Shown in pieces: positions 31,625 to 39,714 of a DNA stretch of 64,000 bases. Each line of letters opens with the position of its first letter. Positions within the stretch are counted from its first letter, which is position 1. The position numbers and the translations under genes were made by a program. The DNA comes from Subdoligranulum variabile. Lineage in GTDB: Bacteria; Bacillota; Clostridia; Oscillospirales; Ruminococcaceae. The notes under the pieces were generated by a model. That model made no database searches, was not told the origin of the DNA, and saw only the letters and a list, made by a program, of their open reading frames with translations. The DNA lies in contig SFKI01000004.1 in assembly GCA_004554775.1 (NCBI GenBank), forward strand, positions 124,001-188,000, written 5' to 3'.

Positions 31625-32053
31625 ATGAGCAAAATCGCAGTAGTTTATTGGAGCGGTACCGGCAATACCGAGGCTATGGCTGACCTGGTGGCAAACGCTG
31701 CACAGGCCGCAGGTGCCACTGTAGACAAGATGACCAGCGCCGAGTTTAACGTGGCTGATGCCGCCAACTATGACGCTTTCGCCCTGGGCTGCCCCGCCAT
31801 GGGCGCTGAGCAGCTCGAAGAGAGCGAGTTTGAGCCGCTGTACCAGGATCTGCGCGGCTCCCTGTCCGGCAAGCCGGTCGGCCTGTTCGGCAGCTACGGC
31901 TGGGGCGACGGCGAGTGGATCCGCACCTGGGCTGAGGATGCGCAGGCTGCCGGTGCCCGCCTGGTTGCTGACCCCGTCATGGCCAACGGCGCACCCGACG
32001 GCGATGCTTCCGATGCCTGCAACGCCCTGGGCACTGCCCTGGCCAATGCTTGA
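31625..32053 (+). CDS. Flavodoxin
   Basis: A 142-residue FMN-binding electron carrier that can replace ferredoxin when iron is scarce. The N-terminal WSGTGNTEAMA is the phosphate-binding loop for FMN, and LGCPAMGAEQLEES and FGSYGWGDGEWIRTW are the two loops that sandwich the isoalloxazine ring. Length is typical of short-chain flavodoxins. AAGGAAG precedes the ATG. It is downstream of DUF3793 under the same DtxR-like operators, which suits induction under iron limitation, though that is inferred. Confidence 0.93.
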   Translation: MSKIAVVYWSGTGNTEAMADLVANAAQAAGATVDKMTSAEFNVADAANYDAFALGCPAMGAEQLEESEFEPLYQDLRGSLSGKPVGLFGSYGWGDGEWIRTWAEDAQAAGARLVADPVMANGAPDGDASDACNALGTALANA

Positions 32054-32067
32054 TCGAGCGGCCCTGT

Positions 32068-32260
32068 TTAAGGCAACACCGCAAAATTCCCGCCTGACGG
32101 CTTAAGCACCGCTCCGGCGGCTGCGGCACGGCATCTGCGTTGCCAAAATGCTCGATAATGTCGGGTTGCGGTACCCGCATCGTTATCTGCGCTTTTGGCT
32201 TAGCAGCTGCCGCACCTCGCTCGCCGTATCGGCACTTAGAATTATGCGGTATTGCCTTAA
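32068..32260. repeat. GGCAAyACCGCA inverted-repeat element, long form
   Basis: A 193-bp element with about 22-base ends, TTAAGGCAACACCGCAAAA at left and the inverse of ATTATGCGGTATTGCCTTAA at right. It shares interior blocks (TCTGCGTTGC.AAAATGCTCGAT, GCCGTATCGGCACT) with 51794-52029. It follows the flavodoxin stop and encodes nothing supportable. The rest of the gap to 32380 contains GAACCGGCGC..GCGCCGGTTT, a hairpin at about 32306-32337. Confidence 0.8.
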
Positions 32261-32383
32261 ATTTTCAACCATTGCCTTTCTCCTGAACATTGATCCCATG
32301 CAGAACCGGCGCACTGTGGCAGCAGCGCGCCGGTTTTGCTGTTGCCGGGGCGGGGGAGAGGGCGGTATCCCAAAAGTGCCTGC

Positions 32384-32412
32384 TTGACAAACGACCTCGG
32401 TTAGTGTATTCT
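32384..32412 (+). promoter_or_regulatory. Promoter of the HMA-protein gene
   Basis: TTGACA (32384-32389), 17-base spacer, TATTCT (32407-32412). Confidence 0.7.
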
Positions 32413-32421
32413 AAACTGGAA

Positions 32422-32437
32422 ATTAGCAGGAACTAAC
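32422..32437. promoter_or_regulatory. DtxR/IdeR-like operator, copy 3
   Basis: ATTAGCA-GG-AACTAAC, same layout as copies 1 and 2, just after the predicted transcription start. Confidence 0.5.
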
Positions 32438-32454
32438 TTAGAGGAGCGAATCAT

Positions 32455-32829
32455 ATGGCAAACGTCATTATTGTACTGATTTTGCTGGCCCTGGTCGGCT
32501 ATGGTATCTACAGCTTTGTGCATCACCTGACCCGCGGCGGTGGCTGCTGCGGTGAGCGCGACGCCGCCGTGAAAAAGGTCAAGGTCGAGGACCGCAACAA
32601 GGCCCACTACCCCCACACGCTGGTACTGGGCGTGGACGGCATGACCTGCCAGAACTGCCAGCGCCATGTGGAAAACGCGCTGAATGTGCTGCCCGGCACC
32701 TGGGCTGCTGTGGACCTTGCCGCCCGGAGCGTCACCGTCCTGACCAAAGACGAAGCTGACGAGGACGCCATCCGCCAGGCCATCCGTGATGCAGGCTACC
32801 TGCCGCTGCGCACCACCAGCAAAACCTGA
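32455..32829 (+). CDS. Membrane-anchored heavy-metal-associated (HMA) domain protein
   Basis: A 124-residue protein with one N-terminal membrane helix (VIIVLILLALVGYGIYSFV, about 4-22), a basic and cysteine-rich turn (HHLTRGGGCCG), a charged linker and a C-terminal HMA domain (about 58-120) with the metal-binding GMTCQNC. The N-terminal part resembles the small FeoB-associated Cys-rich membrane proteins; the HMA part resembles copper chaperones. The combination suggests metal capture at the inner face of the membrane. GAGGAG precedes the ATG. It is under a DtxR-like operator. No feoB or copper ATPase is adjacent. Confidence 0.8.
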   Translation: MANVIIVLILLALVGYGIYSFVHHLTRGGGCCGERDAAVKKVKVEDRNKAHYPHTLVLGVDGMTCQNCQRHVENALNVLPGTWAAVDLAARSVTVLTKDEADEDAIRQAIRDAGYLPLRTTSKT

Positions 32830-32852
32830 GACAATACAACCTCGTGCGTGTG

Positions 32853-32880
32853 CCGTCACCGGCAGCGGTGACGGTATTTT
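32853..32880 (+). terminator. Hairpin after the HMA-protein gene
   Basis: Perfect 9-bp stem CCGTCACCG / CGGTGACGG with a 4-base loop, then TATTTT. Likely a (weak) Rho-independent terminator. Confidence 0.7.
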
Positions 32881-32901
32881 GCTATGTAAAGGAATTTTGT
32901 T

Positions 32902-34557
32902 ATGATGATTGACAAACGCCTCATCGGCATGATGGGGGATTCAAAACGGTATATCGCCAGAAATGTGGCGCTGCAATGGCTGGCCCTGGCCGCCAGCATC
33001 GCCATGATCTTTGCTGTAAGCCGCTATCTGGGCGCGCTGTACGACCAGTTGACCATCGGTGACTGCATGGCCGGTGCGCCCAACCTGCCGCTGACGCTTG
33101 CCGTCATGGCGGCGGCGCTGCTGGTGCGTGCGGCCTGTACGCGCGGTGCGGCCGATGCCAGCTACAACGCTAGCCGCACCGTAAAAAAGACGCTGCGCAG
33201 CGCGATTTATGAAAAACTACTGCGCTTGGGCGGCGGCTACACCCAGGCGGCGCCCACTGCCGAGGTCTTGCAGCTGGCGGGCGAGGGGGTCGAGCAGCTC
33301 GAGACTTATTTCGGCGCGTACCTGACGTAGTTTTTCTATGCGATGCTTGCGCCCGTCACGCTGTTTCTCGTGCTGGCCCCCGTCAGCCTGAAAGTGGCTG
33401 TCATTTTGATGATCTGCGTGCCGATGATCCCGGTTTCCATTGTGGCTGTGCAGAAATTTGCCAAGCGGCTGTTGGGCAGATACTGGGGCCAGTACGCTGC
33501 ACTGGGCGACAGCTTTCTGGAAAACCTGCAAGGGCTGACCACGTTGAAAATTTACCGGGCCGACGAGGCCCGCCATCAGGCGATGAATTGCGAGGCAGAG
33601 CACTTCCGCAAGGTCACGATGAAGGTGCTGACCATGCAGCTCAACTCTATCATCGTGATGGACATCATCGCTTACGGCGGCGCGGCACTCGGCATCGGCA
33701 TCGCGGCGCGGGAGCTGGCCGCAGGGCGTGTCAGCCTGGCCGGGGCGCTTTGCATTCTGCTGCTCTCGGCGGATTTCTTTTTGCCGATGCGTGCGTTGGG
33801 GTCCTACTTCCACGTGGCGATGAACGGTATGGCCGCGAGCGACTAAATTTTCAAGCTGCTGAACCTGCCCGAAGCGACCGGCAAGACCGCCGAGCCGGAC
33901 GCCGACTGCGCCATCCGCTGCCGTGACCTGCATTTTGGCTACACCGAGGAAAAAGAAACGCTGCACGGCCTGAATCTCGACTTCCCGCGCGGCAGCTTTA
34001 CCGCACTGGTGGGCGAAAGCGGCTGCGGAAAATCCACCATCGCTGCCGTGCTGACGGGCCGTGCTGCGGGCTATACAGGCAGTGTGACCATCGGCGGGCG
34101 GGAGCTTTCAACGGTCAAGGAATCCGCTCTGCTGCAAAACGTGACGCTGGTCAGCCTGGGCAGCTACCTGTTCAAAGGCACGGTGGCCGACAACCTGCGC
34201 ATTGCCAACCGGAACGCCACGCATGAGCAGGTCGTCGAAGCCTGCAAAAAGGCATCCATCCACGACTTTATCATGACGCTGCCGCAGGGCTACGACACGC
34301 CGGTGGGCGAGCTGGGCAGCACGCTTTCGGGCGGCGAGCGCCAGCGCTTGGGCGTGGCACGGGCTTTCCTGCACGATGCACCGTATATTTTGCTGGACGA
34401 GCCGACAAGCAACCTCGACAGCCTGAACGAAGCAGTGATTTTAAAGAGCCTGGCCGAAGAGCGCAGGGACAAAACGGTCGTGCTGGTCAGCCACCGCGCG
34501 TCCACCATGCGCATCGCGGACCGCACCTATTCTGTGGAAAACGGGAGAATGAGCTGA
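32902..34557 (+). pseudogene. ABC exporter half-transporter with two in-frame stop codons
   Basis: One continuous reading frame of 552 codons encodes a CydC/CydD-like ABC half-exporter, with a six-helix membrane domain (about 20-315) and an ATPase domain with Walker A GESGCGKST, signature TLSGGERQRLGVARAF, Walker B YILLDEPTSNLD and H-loop VLVSHRAS. It is interrupted by TAG at 33328-33330 (after GAYLT, where homologues usually read PQ) and TAA at 33844-33846 (after MAASD, where a lysine is usual). There is no frameshift and the rest is well conserved, so inactivation looks recent. The usual partner half-transporter is absent. Sequencing error would need checking. AAGGA precedes the ATG. Confidence 0.85.
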
Positions 34558-34889
34558 TGCCGACCACGACGCCCGCCCAGAAGCGCGAACAGGAAAAACA
34601 GACCGTGGGCTTGATGATCGAGCTGTACTGCCATGGCCACCACGGCACGCGCGGCCACACCCTGTGCCCCGACTGCGAAGCCCTGCGCAATTACGCCGAC
34701 GCCCGGGTCGACCATTGCCCGCATATGGAAACGAAAACCTTTTGCAGCGCCTGCAAAACGCACTGCTACAAGCCCCAAATGCGCGAAGCTATCCGCCAGG
34801 TCATGCGCTGGAGCGGCCCGCGGATGCTCTTTCACCACCCTGTACTGGCAGTACGGCATCTGATTGAAACGAGGAAGCAGAAAAAGTAA
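34557..34889 (+). CDS. Nitrous oxide-stimulated promoter (YgbA-like) family protein
   Basis: A 110-residue soluble protein rich in cysteine and histidine. The family pattern is clear: LMIELYCHGHHG, LCPDCEALRNYADARVDHCPH, FCSACKTHCYKPQMRE and VMRWSGPRMLFHHPVLAVRHLIE. The eight or so Cys/His residues could bind a metal or cluster. The E. coli relative YgbA is linked to nitrosative stress; no activity is proven here. The start overlaps the stop of the broken ABC gene by one base (TGATG), so its translation may have depended on that gene being read through. Confidence 0.83.
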   Translation: MPTTTPAQKREQEKQTVGLMIELYCHGHHGTRGHTLCPDCEALRNYADARVDHCPHMETKTFCSACKTHCYKPQMREAIRQVMRWSGPRMLFHHPVLAVRHLIETRKQKK

Positions 34890-34917
34890 TAGGAAAACGA
34901 GAATTTCCCCATTATCC

Positions 34918-34970
34918 GTAGGGGCGGATTCCATATCCGGCCGCGGGCCGATGCAAGCATCAGCTCCTAC
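34918..34970. repeat. GTAGGGGCG repeat, diverged copy
   Basis: GTAGGGGCGGATTCC..ATATCCGG followed by GGCCG..and AGCTCCTAC, a decayed two-hairpin unit after ygbA. Confidence 0.65.
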
Positions 34971-34990
34971 AAACTAGCCGAAGTAGAGAC

Positions 34991-35066
34991 GTAGGGGCGC
35001 ACATTGTGCGCCCGTGCGGTTTGGCGGCAACGTAAGACTCTACGGGCGAACACTGTTCGCCCCTAC
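34991..35066. repeat. GTAGGGGCG double-hairpin repeat, 76-bp form
   Basis: GTAGGGGCGCACATTGTGCG at left and the inverted unit ACACTGTTCGCCCCTAC at right enclose a 20-base middle. Same total length and layout as 8100-8175. Confidence 0.8.
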
Positions 35067-35081
35067 ACCTTACGGCAATAC

Positions 35082-35108
35082 AAAAGGCTCCTCGATGGGA
35101 GCCTTTTT
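35082..35108 (+). terminator. Terminator before ddl
   Basis: AAAAGGCTCC pairs with GGAGCCTTTT across a 6-base loop, with T-rich sequence after it. It isolates the metal block from ddl. Confidence 0.85.
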
Positions 35109-35237
35109 ATTTTTCTGCGCCATTTTTCCAAAAAAGTTTTTGCAAATTCTATGGCAATGCCCTGCATAATATGGTATTATAGTAAGCTGAAGACTTGTAG
35201 TGTGTCTGTATATAACTGTTGAGGGAGTCTTTCCATC

Positions 35238-36350
35238 ATGAATCAAACTGCAAAACTGCGCGTGGCGTTGTTTTTTGGCGGCGTGTCCAGTGAGCACGAG
35301 GTCAGCTGCGTTTCGGCCTCGACCTGGCTGCGCGCCCTGGCACAGCACCCCTGCGCCGAGCAATACGAGGTTTTCCCGGTAGGCATCACCAAGCAGGGCC
35401 GCTGGCTGGCCTGCCACCCCACGCCCGAAGCTATGGCCGACGGCAGCTGGGAGCAGGGCGCTGACTGCACCCCCTGCGTGCTGAGCCCCGACCGCAACGA
35501 CCACGGCATCTGGCTGCTGAAGGACGGCAGGGCCGAGCTGGTCCGCATTGATATCTGCGCCCCCGTCATGCACGGCAAAAATGGCGAGGACGGCACCATT
35601 CAGGGCTTGTTTGAGCTGGCCCGCATCCCCTACGTGGGCTGCGGCGTGCTGGGCAGCGCTGTCTGCATGGACAAAGCCGTTGCTAACACCATTATGGATG
35701 CCGCCGGTGTGCCCCACTGCAAGTGGGCCAGCGCTATCCGCGCCGAGCTGGAGGGCGACCACAAAGCCCTGCTGGACAGCATCGAGCGGCGCCTGGGCTA
35801 CCCCATCTTCGTCAAGCCCGCCAACGCAGGGTCGAGTGTGGGCATCACCAAAGCGACCGACCGCGCCGTGCTGGAGCAGGCCATCGAAACGGCTCTGAAG
35901 GAGGACGACAAGGTCGTCTTTGAGGAGTTCATCGACGGCCAGGAGGTCGAGTGTGCCGCCATCGGCAACCCCGACGACCCTGCCACGGTCTCTACGACCC
36001 GCCCGGGTGAGATCCTGGCCGGTGCCGAGTTCTATACCTACGATGATAAGTACAAAAACGGTGTTTCGCAGACCGTCATCCCCGCGCATCTGAGCGAGGA
36101 AAAACTCGACGAAGTCCGCACGGAAGCCCGCCGTGCCTACCTGGCCCTGGGCTGCGCCGGGCTGTCCCGCTGCGATTTCTTTGTCGAGCGCGGCACCGGC
36201 CGTGTGCTCTGCAATGAGTTGAACACCCTGCCGGGCTTTACGTCCATCAGCATGTATCCCAAGCTGATGGAGCATGAAGGCCTCGGCTACGCCCAGCTGG
36301 TGGACCGCCTGCTGCAGCTGGCCCTGCACCGCCGGAAGGGGGCTTATTGA
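35238..36350 (+). CDS. ddl: D-alanine--D-alanine ligase
   Basis: Ddl joins two D-alanines with ATP for peptidoglycan precursors, in the cytoplasm. The 370-residue ATP-grasp protein has FGGVSSEHEVSCVSA at the N-terminus, MHGKNGEDGTIQGLFEL with the conserved Glu and Gly-rich segment, the lid PANAGSSVGITK and the metal-binding end CNELNTLPGFTSISMYPKL. The tyrosine-bearing omega-loop YDDKYKNG indicates a D-Ala-D-Ala, rather than D-Ala-D-Lac, ligase of the usual type, though this is not decisive. It overlaps murI by one base. Confidence 0.95.
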   Translation: MNQTAKLRVALFFGGVSSEHEVSCVSASTWLRALAQHPCAEQYEVFPVGITKQGRWLACHPTPEAMADGSWEQGADCTPCVLSPDRNDHGIWLLKDGRAELVRIDICAPVMHGKNGEDGTIQGLFELARIPYVGCGVLGSAVCMDKAVANTIMDAAGVPHCKWASAIRAELEGDHKALLDSIERRLGYPIFVKPANAGSSVGITKATDRAVLEQAIETALKEDDKVVFEEFIDGQEVECAAIGNPDDPATVSTTRPGEILAGAEFYTYDDKYKNGVSQTVIPAHLSEEKLDEVRTEARRAYLALGCAGLSRCDFFVERGTGRVLCNELNTLPGFTSISMYPKLMEHEGLGYAQLVDRLLQLALHRRKGAY

Positions 36351-37165
36351 TGGACACCCGCCCTATTGGAGTATTTGACAGCGGCCTGGGCGGCCTGACC
36401 GCCGTGCGCCAGCTGCGCCGCGTGCTGCCCGGCGAGGATATCGTGTATTTTGGCGATACCGGCCGCGTGCCCTACGGCTCCCGCGGGCGGGAGATCATCC
36501 GCCAGTATGCCCGGCAGGATATCCGCTTTCTGCTTTCCCACGATGTAAAGTTTATTATTGCCGCCTGCGGCACGGTGTCCTCCACTTACCCGCCCGAGGA
36601 AGCCGCTCGCCTGCCCGTGCCGTTTACCGGCGTGGTCGGTGCCACGGCGCGCGCGGCGGTGGATGCCACCCGCAACGGCAAAGTCGGCATCATCGGCACA
36701 GCGGCCACGGTGCGCAGCGGGTCGTATGCGGCGGTCATTAAAGACATGGTCCCGGAAGTGGAGATCGTCGCCCGCGCCTGCCCGATGTTCGTGCCGCTGG
36801 TCGAAAACGGCTATGTGGACGACGGCAACCCTGTCACCAAGCTCATCATTGCCGAATATTTGCAGTCGGTCAAGGACGCCGGGGTCGACACGCTGATTCT
36901 GGGCTGCACCCACTATCCGCTGCTGAAAAAGATGATCGGTGATTTCATGGGCGATAACGTCACCCTCATCGACTCCGGCAAGGTCACGGCCCAGGCGGCT
37001 GCGGCTGCGCTGGCGGATCTCGGCCTGTTGAACGGCCGCAGCGAGGGCGGCAACGCCCACTACTATGTCAGCGACACACCGGATAACTTTGACGAGCTGG
37101 AACACCGTTTCCTCGGCGAGTTTGCCGGTGGCCCTGTTGAAAAAATTGCAATCGAAACTTACTAA
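36350..37165 (+). CDS. murI: Glutamate racemase
   Basis: MurI makes D-glutamate for peptidoglycan. The 271-residue protein has IGVFDSGLGGLTAV at the start, YFGDTGRVPYG, the first catalytic cysteine C73 in AACGTVSS and the second in LGCTHYPLL. The usual ACNTAS motif is ACGTVS here, a variant asparagine-to-glycine change; both catalytic cysteines remain. The ATG at 36350 overlaps the ddl stop (TGATG), giving coupled expression of two wall-precursor enzymes. Confidence 0.94.
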   Translation: MDTRPIGVFDSGLGGLTAVRQLRRVLPGEDIVYFGDTGRVPYGSRGREIIRQYARQDIRFLLSHDVKFIIAACGTVSSTYPPEEAARLPVPFTGVVGATARAAVDATRNGKVGIIGTAATVRSGSYAAVIKDMVPEVEIVARACPMFVPLVENGYVDDGNPVTKLIIAEYLQSVKDAGVDTLILGCTHYPLLKKMIGDFMGDNVTLIDSGKVTAQAAAAALADLGLLNGRSEGGNAHYYVSDTPDNFDELEHRFLGEFAGGPVEKIAIETY

Positions 37166-37174
37166 GGAAAAACC

Positions 37175-37630
37175 ATGCAGGAAAATTTTCTCATCACCAT
37201 CAAAGGCACCATGGAACAGCGCGGCGACAGCGACACCGTTGAGCTGATGACCCGCGGTTCCCTCGTCCACAAAGAGGGTGCCTATTATATCGTCTACAAA
37301 GAAACCGAAGCCACCGGCTACGAGGGCTGCACTACCACCGTCAAGGTGGCCGACGATGCCCGCAAAGTCTCGATGCTGCGCTACGGTAAGGTGCCCAGCC
37401 AGCTCATCATCGAAAAAGGCACCCGCCATCTCTGTCATTACGAGACGGGCTACGGTGCCGTCAGCCTGGGCGTCGCCGCGGATATCATCGAGCATGAACT
37501 CACTGAGGATGGCGGTAAGCTGAAATTCAGCTACACGCTGGATTCCGGCGCGGAGAATTTCATCAGCCGCAATCTCGTGGATATCACGGTAGAAGCCCTG
37601 CCCCAGAACGCCGAAAACGCTGAACAATAA
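37175..37630 (+). CDS. DUF1934 family protein (YwiB-like)
   Basis: A 151-residue predicted small beta-barrel (calycin-like) protein of unknown function. FLITIKGTMEQRGDSDTVELMTRGSLVHKEGAYYIVYKE and TTTVKVADDARKVSMLRYG are the family segments, and ending strands LKFSYTLDSG match. The same gene stands next to argS in Bacillus (ywiB-argS), as here. It begins 9 bases after murI, so it is in the ddl-murI-argS run. No catalytic residues are evident. Confidence 0.85.
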   Translation: MQENFLITIKGTMEQRGDSDTVELMTRGSLVHKEGAYYIVYKETEATGYEGCTTTVKVADDARKVSMLRYGKVPSQLIIEKGTRHLCHYETGYGAVSLGVAADIIEHELTEDGGKLKFSYTLDSGAENFISRNLVDITVEALPQNAENAEQ

Positions 37631-37657
37631 ATGCAAAAACCCCACAGGAGGCCACCC

Positions 37658-39415
37658 ATGGACTATAAAAACTACAACCCCCGCCAGGCCGCGCTGGCCG
37701 AAGCCCGCGCCCTGCTGACCGATGCCGCCAAGGCCGCCGTGGCTGACGGCACCCTGCCCGCCGCCGACCTGCCCGATTTCATCGTTGAGATCCCGGCGGA
37801 TGTAAAAAACGGCGATGTGGCATCCAATATCGCCATGGCCGGTGCGCGTGCTTTCCATAAGGCGCCTCGCCAGATCGCCGAAGCCATCGCCGCCAAGCTG
37901 GATCTGAACGGCACGCTGTTTGCGGGCGTCGAGATCGCAGGTCCCGGCTTTATCAACCTGTTCTTGGGCCAGGACTGGTTCACCAGCGTTGTCCGCGCTG
38001 CCTGCGCCAACCCCGAGTACGGCCGTACCGATGCCGGTGCCGGCAAAAAGTATAATGTCGAGTTCGTTTCTGCCAACCCCACCGGCCCCATGCACATGGG
38101 CAACGCCCGCGGCGGTGCTTTGGGCGACGGCCTGGCCGCCTGCCTGGACTGGGCCGGTTACGATGTCACCCGCGAGTTCTACATCAACGACGCGGGCAAC
38201 CAGATCGAAAAGTTCGGCAAGAGCCTGGCCGTCCGCTACTTACAGCTCTACAAGGGCGAGAAAGCATACCCTCTGCCCGAAGAATGCTACCAGGGCGCGG
38301 ACATCATCCAGCGCGCCAAGGAGTTTGCCGAGGTCCATGGTGACAGCTATGTCAACACCGACTTCGACGAGCTGAAAAAGGCCATCATCGCCGACGCCCT
38401 GCCCAAAAACATCGCCGGTTTGCAGCGCGATCTCGGCAAATACCGCATCGACTATGATGTCTGGTTCCACGAGAGCGACCTGCACAAATCCGGCGCCGTG
38501 CAGGCGGTCGTGGACAAGCTGCTCGAGATCGGTGCCTGCTACAAGGCCGAGGACGGCGCCATCATGTACCGCAGCGCCCAGTACGCCGCCAAGTATGGCG
38601 TTGTCAACAAGAAAAAGGCCGACGACGGCAGCGAGGAAGAAGCCAAGGACGAGGTCCTCGTCCGCGCCAACGGCATCCCCACCTACTTTGCCGCCGATAT
38701 CGCCTACCATTATAATAAGCTGGCCGTGCGCGGCTTTGACAAGGCCATCGACGTCTGGGGCGCTGACCACCACGGCCACGTGGCCCGTATGAAAGGCGCA
38801 ATGGATGCCATCGGCCTGGACGGCAGCCGCCTGGATATCGTGCTGATGCAGATGGTCAACCTGATGCGCGACGGCAAGCCCGTGCGTATGAGCAAGCGCA
38901 CCGGCAAGGCCATCACCCTGACCGACCTGCTGGACGAGGTGCCCATTGATTCCGCGCGCTTCTTCTTCAACCAGCGCGAAAGCTCTTCCACCCTGGATTT
39001 CGACCTTGATCTGGCTGTGCGCAACGACAGTGAGAACCCTGTCTACTACGTGCAGTACGCCCACGCCCGCATCTGCTCGGTGCTGAAAAAGCTCGAGAGC
39101 GAGGGCGTTACCTTTAACGGTGTGGACGGTGTCGATGCCGCTGTGCTGACCGACCCCACCGAGCAGGCCCTGATCCGCCTGCTGGCCGCTTTCCCGGCGG
39201 AAATCGTGGCCGCAGCCGACAAATACGACCCCGCCCGCATCACCCGCTACTGCATCGACGTGGCCTCGGCTTACCATCGCTTCTACAACGCCTGCCGCAT
39301 CATGGATGCCGAGGGCGCTGTCCAGCAGGGCCGCATCGCCCTGTGCCTCGCCGTGCGCGGCGTCATCCGCAACATCCTGACCATGTTCAAAGTCAGCGTG
39401 CCGGAAACGATGTAA
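37658..39415 (+). CDS. argS: Arginyl-tRNA synthetase
   Basis: ArgS charges tRNA-Arg. The 585-residue class I enzyme has the N-terminal Arg-tRNA additional domain (about 1-110), the HIGH-type motif in SANPTGPMHMGNARGG (HMGN near 146), the KMSKS-type loop as RMSKRTGK (about 410) and the C-terminal DALR anticodon-binding domain (AYHRFYNACRI). The ATG at 37658 is preferred because CAGGAGG precedes it; an upstream ATG at 37631 would include that ribosome site. Last gene of the ddl operon. Confidence 0.95.
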   Translation: MDYKNYNPRQAALAEARALLTDAAKAAVADGTLPAADLPDFIVEIPADVKNGDVASNIAMAGARAFHKAPRQIAEAIAAKLDLNGTLFAGVEIAGPGFINLFLGQDWFTSVVRAACANPEYGRTDAGAGKKYNVEFVSANPTGPMHMGNARGGALGDGLAACLDWAGYDVTREFYINDAGNQIEKFGKSLAVRYLQLYKGEKAYPLPEECYQGADIIQRAKEFAEVHGDSYVNTDFDELKKAIIADALPKNIAGLQRDLGKYRIDYDVWFHESDLHKSGAVQAVVDKLLEIGACYKAEDGAIMYRSAQYAAKYGVVNKKKADDGSEEEAKDEVLVRANGIPTYFAADIAYHYNKLAVRGFDKAIDVWGADHHGHVARMKGAMDAIGLDGSRLDIVLMQMVNLMRDGKPVRMSKRTGKAITLTDLLDEVPIDSARFFFNQRESSSTLDFDLDLAVRNDSENPVYYVQYAHARICSVLKKLESEGVTFNGVDGVDAAVLTDPTEQALIRLLAAFPAEIVAAADKYDPARITRYCIDVASAYHRFYNACRIMDAEGAVQQGRIALCLAVRGVIRNILTMFKVSVPETM

Positions 39416-39512
39416 AATTATATAATAGATATGCACAAATTATATGCCTTTAAATTGACAAGATGAAAACAGGGAGCGTAAAAATTAAAATCATACGCAG
39501 CATAAAAATCTC

Positions 39513-39541
39513 TTGACAAGGCACAGTTTGTGTGGTAAACT
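39513..39541 (+). promoter_or_regulatory. Promoter of infC-rpmI-rplT
   Basis: TTGACA (39513-39518), 17-base spacer, TAAACT (39536-39541). A second TTGACA at 39455 with an 18-base spaced TAAAAA is a weaker alternative. The AT-rich stretch 39416-39510 shows no gene. Confidence 0.75.
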
Positions 39542-39547
39542 GTTGCC

Positions 39548-39714
39548 TGTAAAAAAAGCAGCAACCGGCAGTAGGCCGTCGGCTCACCTTGTGAACGAAT
39601 AGTTCCGGGTCATACCAGATACGTACATTTCGTGCGCAACTACGTATGTTCGGCGGCTGCTTTTATGGCAGCCGCTTTTATCATTTATCATACACTTGTG
39701 GGAGGTGTGTTCCA
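39548..39714 (+). ncRNA. Leader of the infC-rpmI-rplT operon (L20-leader type)
   Basis: A structured leader of about 165 bases with a terminator hairpin lies before infC. In Firmicutes this operon is repressed by ribosomal protein L20 binding its leader and promoting termination; the position, length and terminator fit. I could not verify the L20-binding fold by eye, so the class is assigned by context. Confidence 0.6.
39653..39680 (+). terminator. Attenuator terminator before infC
   Basis: GCGGCTGC pairs with GCAGCCGC (8 bp) around TTTTATG, followed by TTTTAT. Confidence 0.8.

Noticed and set aside
33328..33330. TAG read through as pyrrolysine or suppressed stop
   Set aside because: A second, different stop (TAA) occurs in the same gene, no recoding element is apparent, and each stop is one base from the residue usual in homologues, so simple nonsense mutation is likelier.
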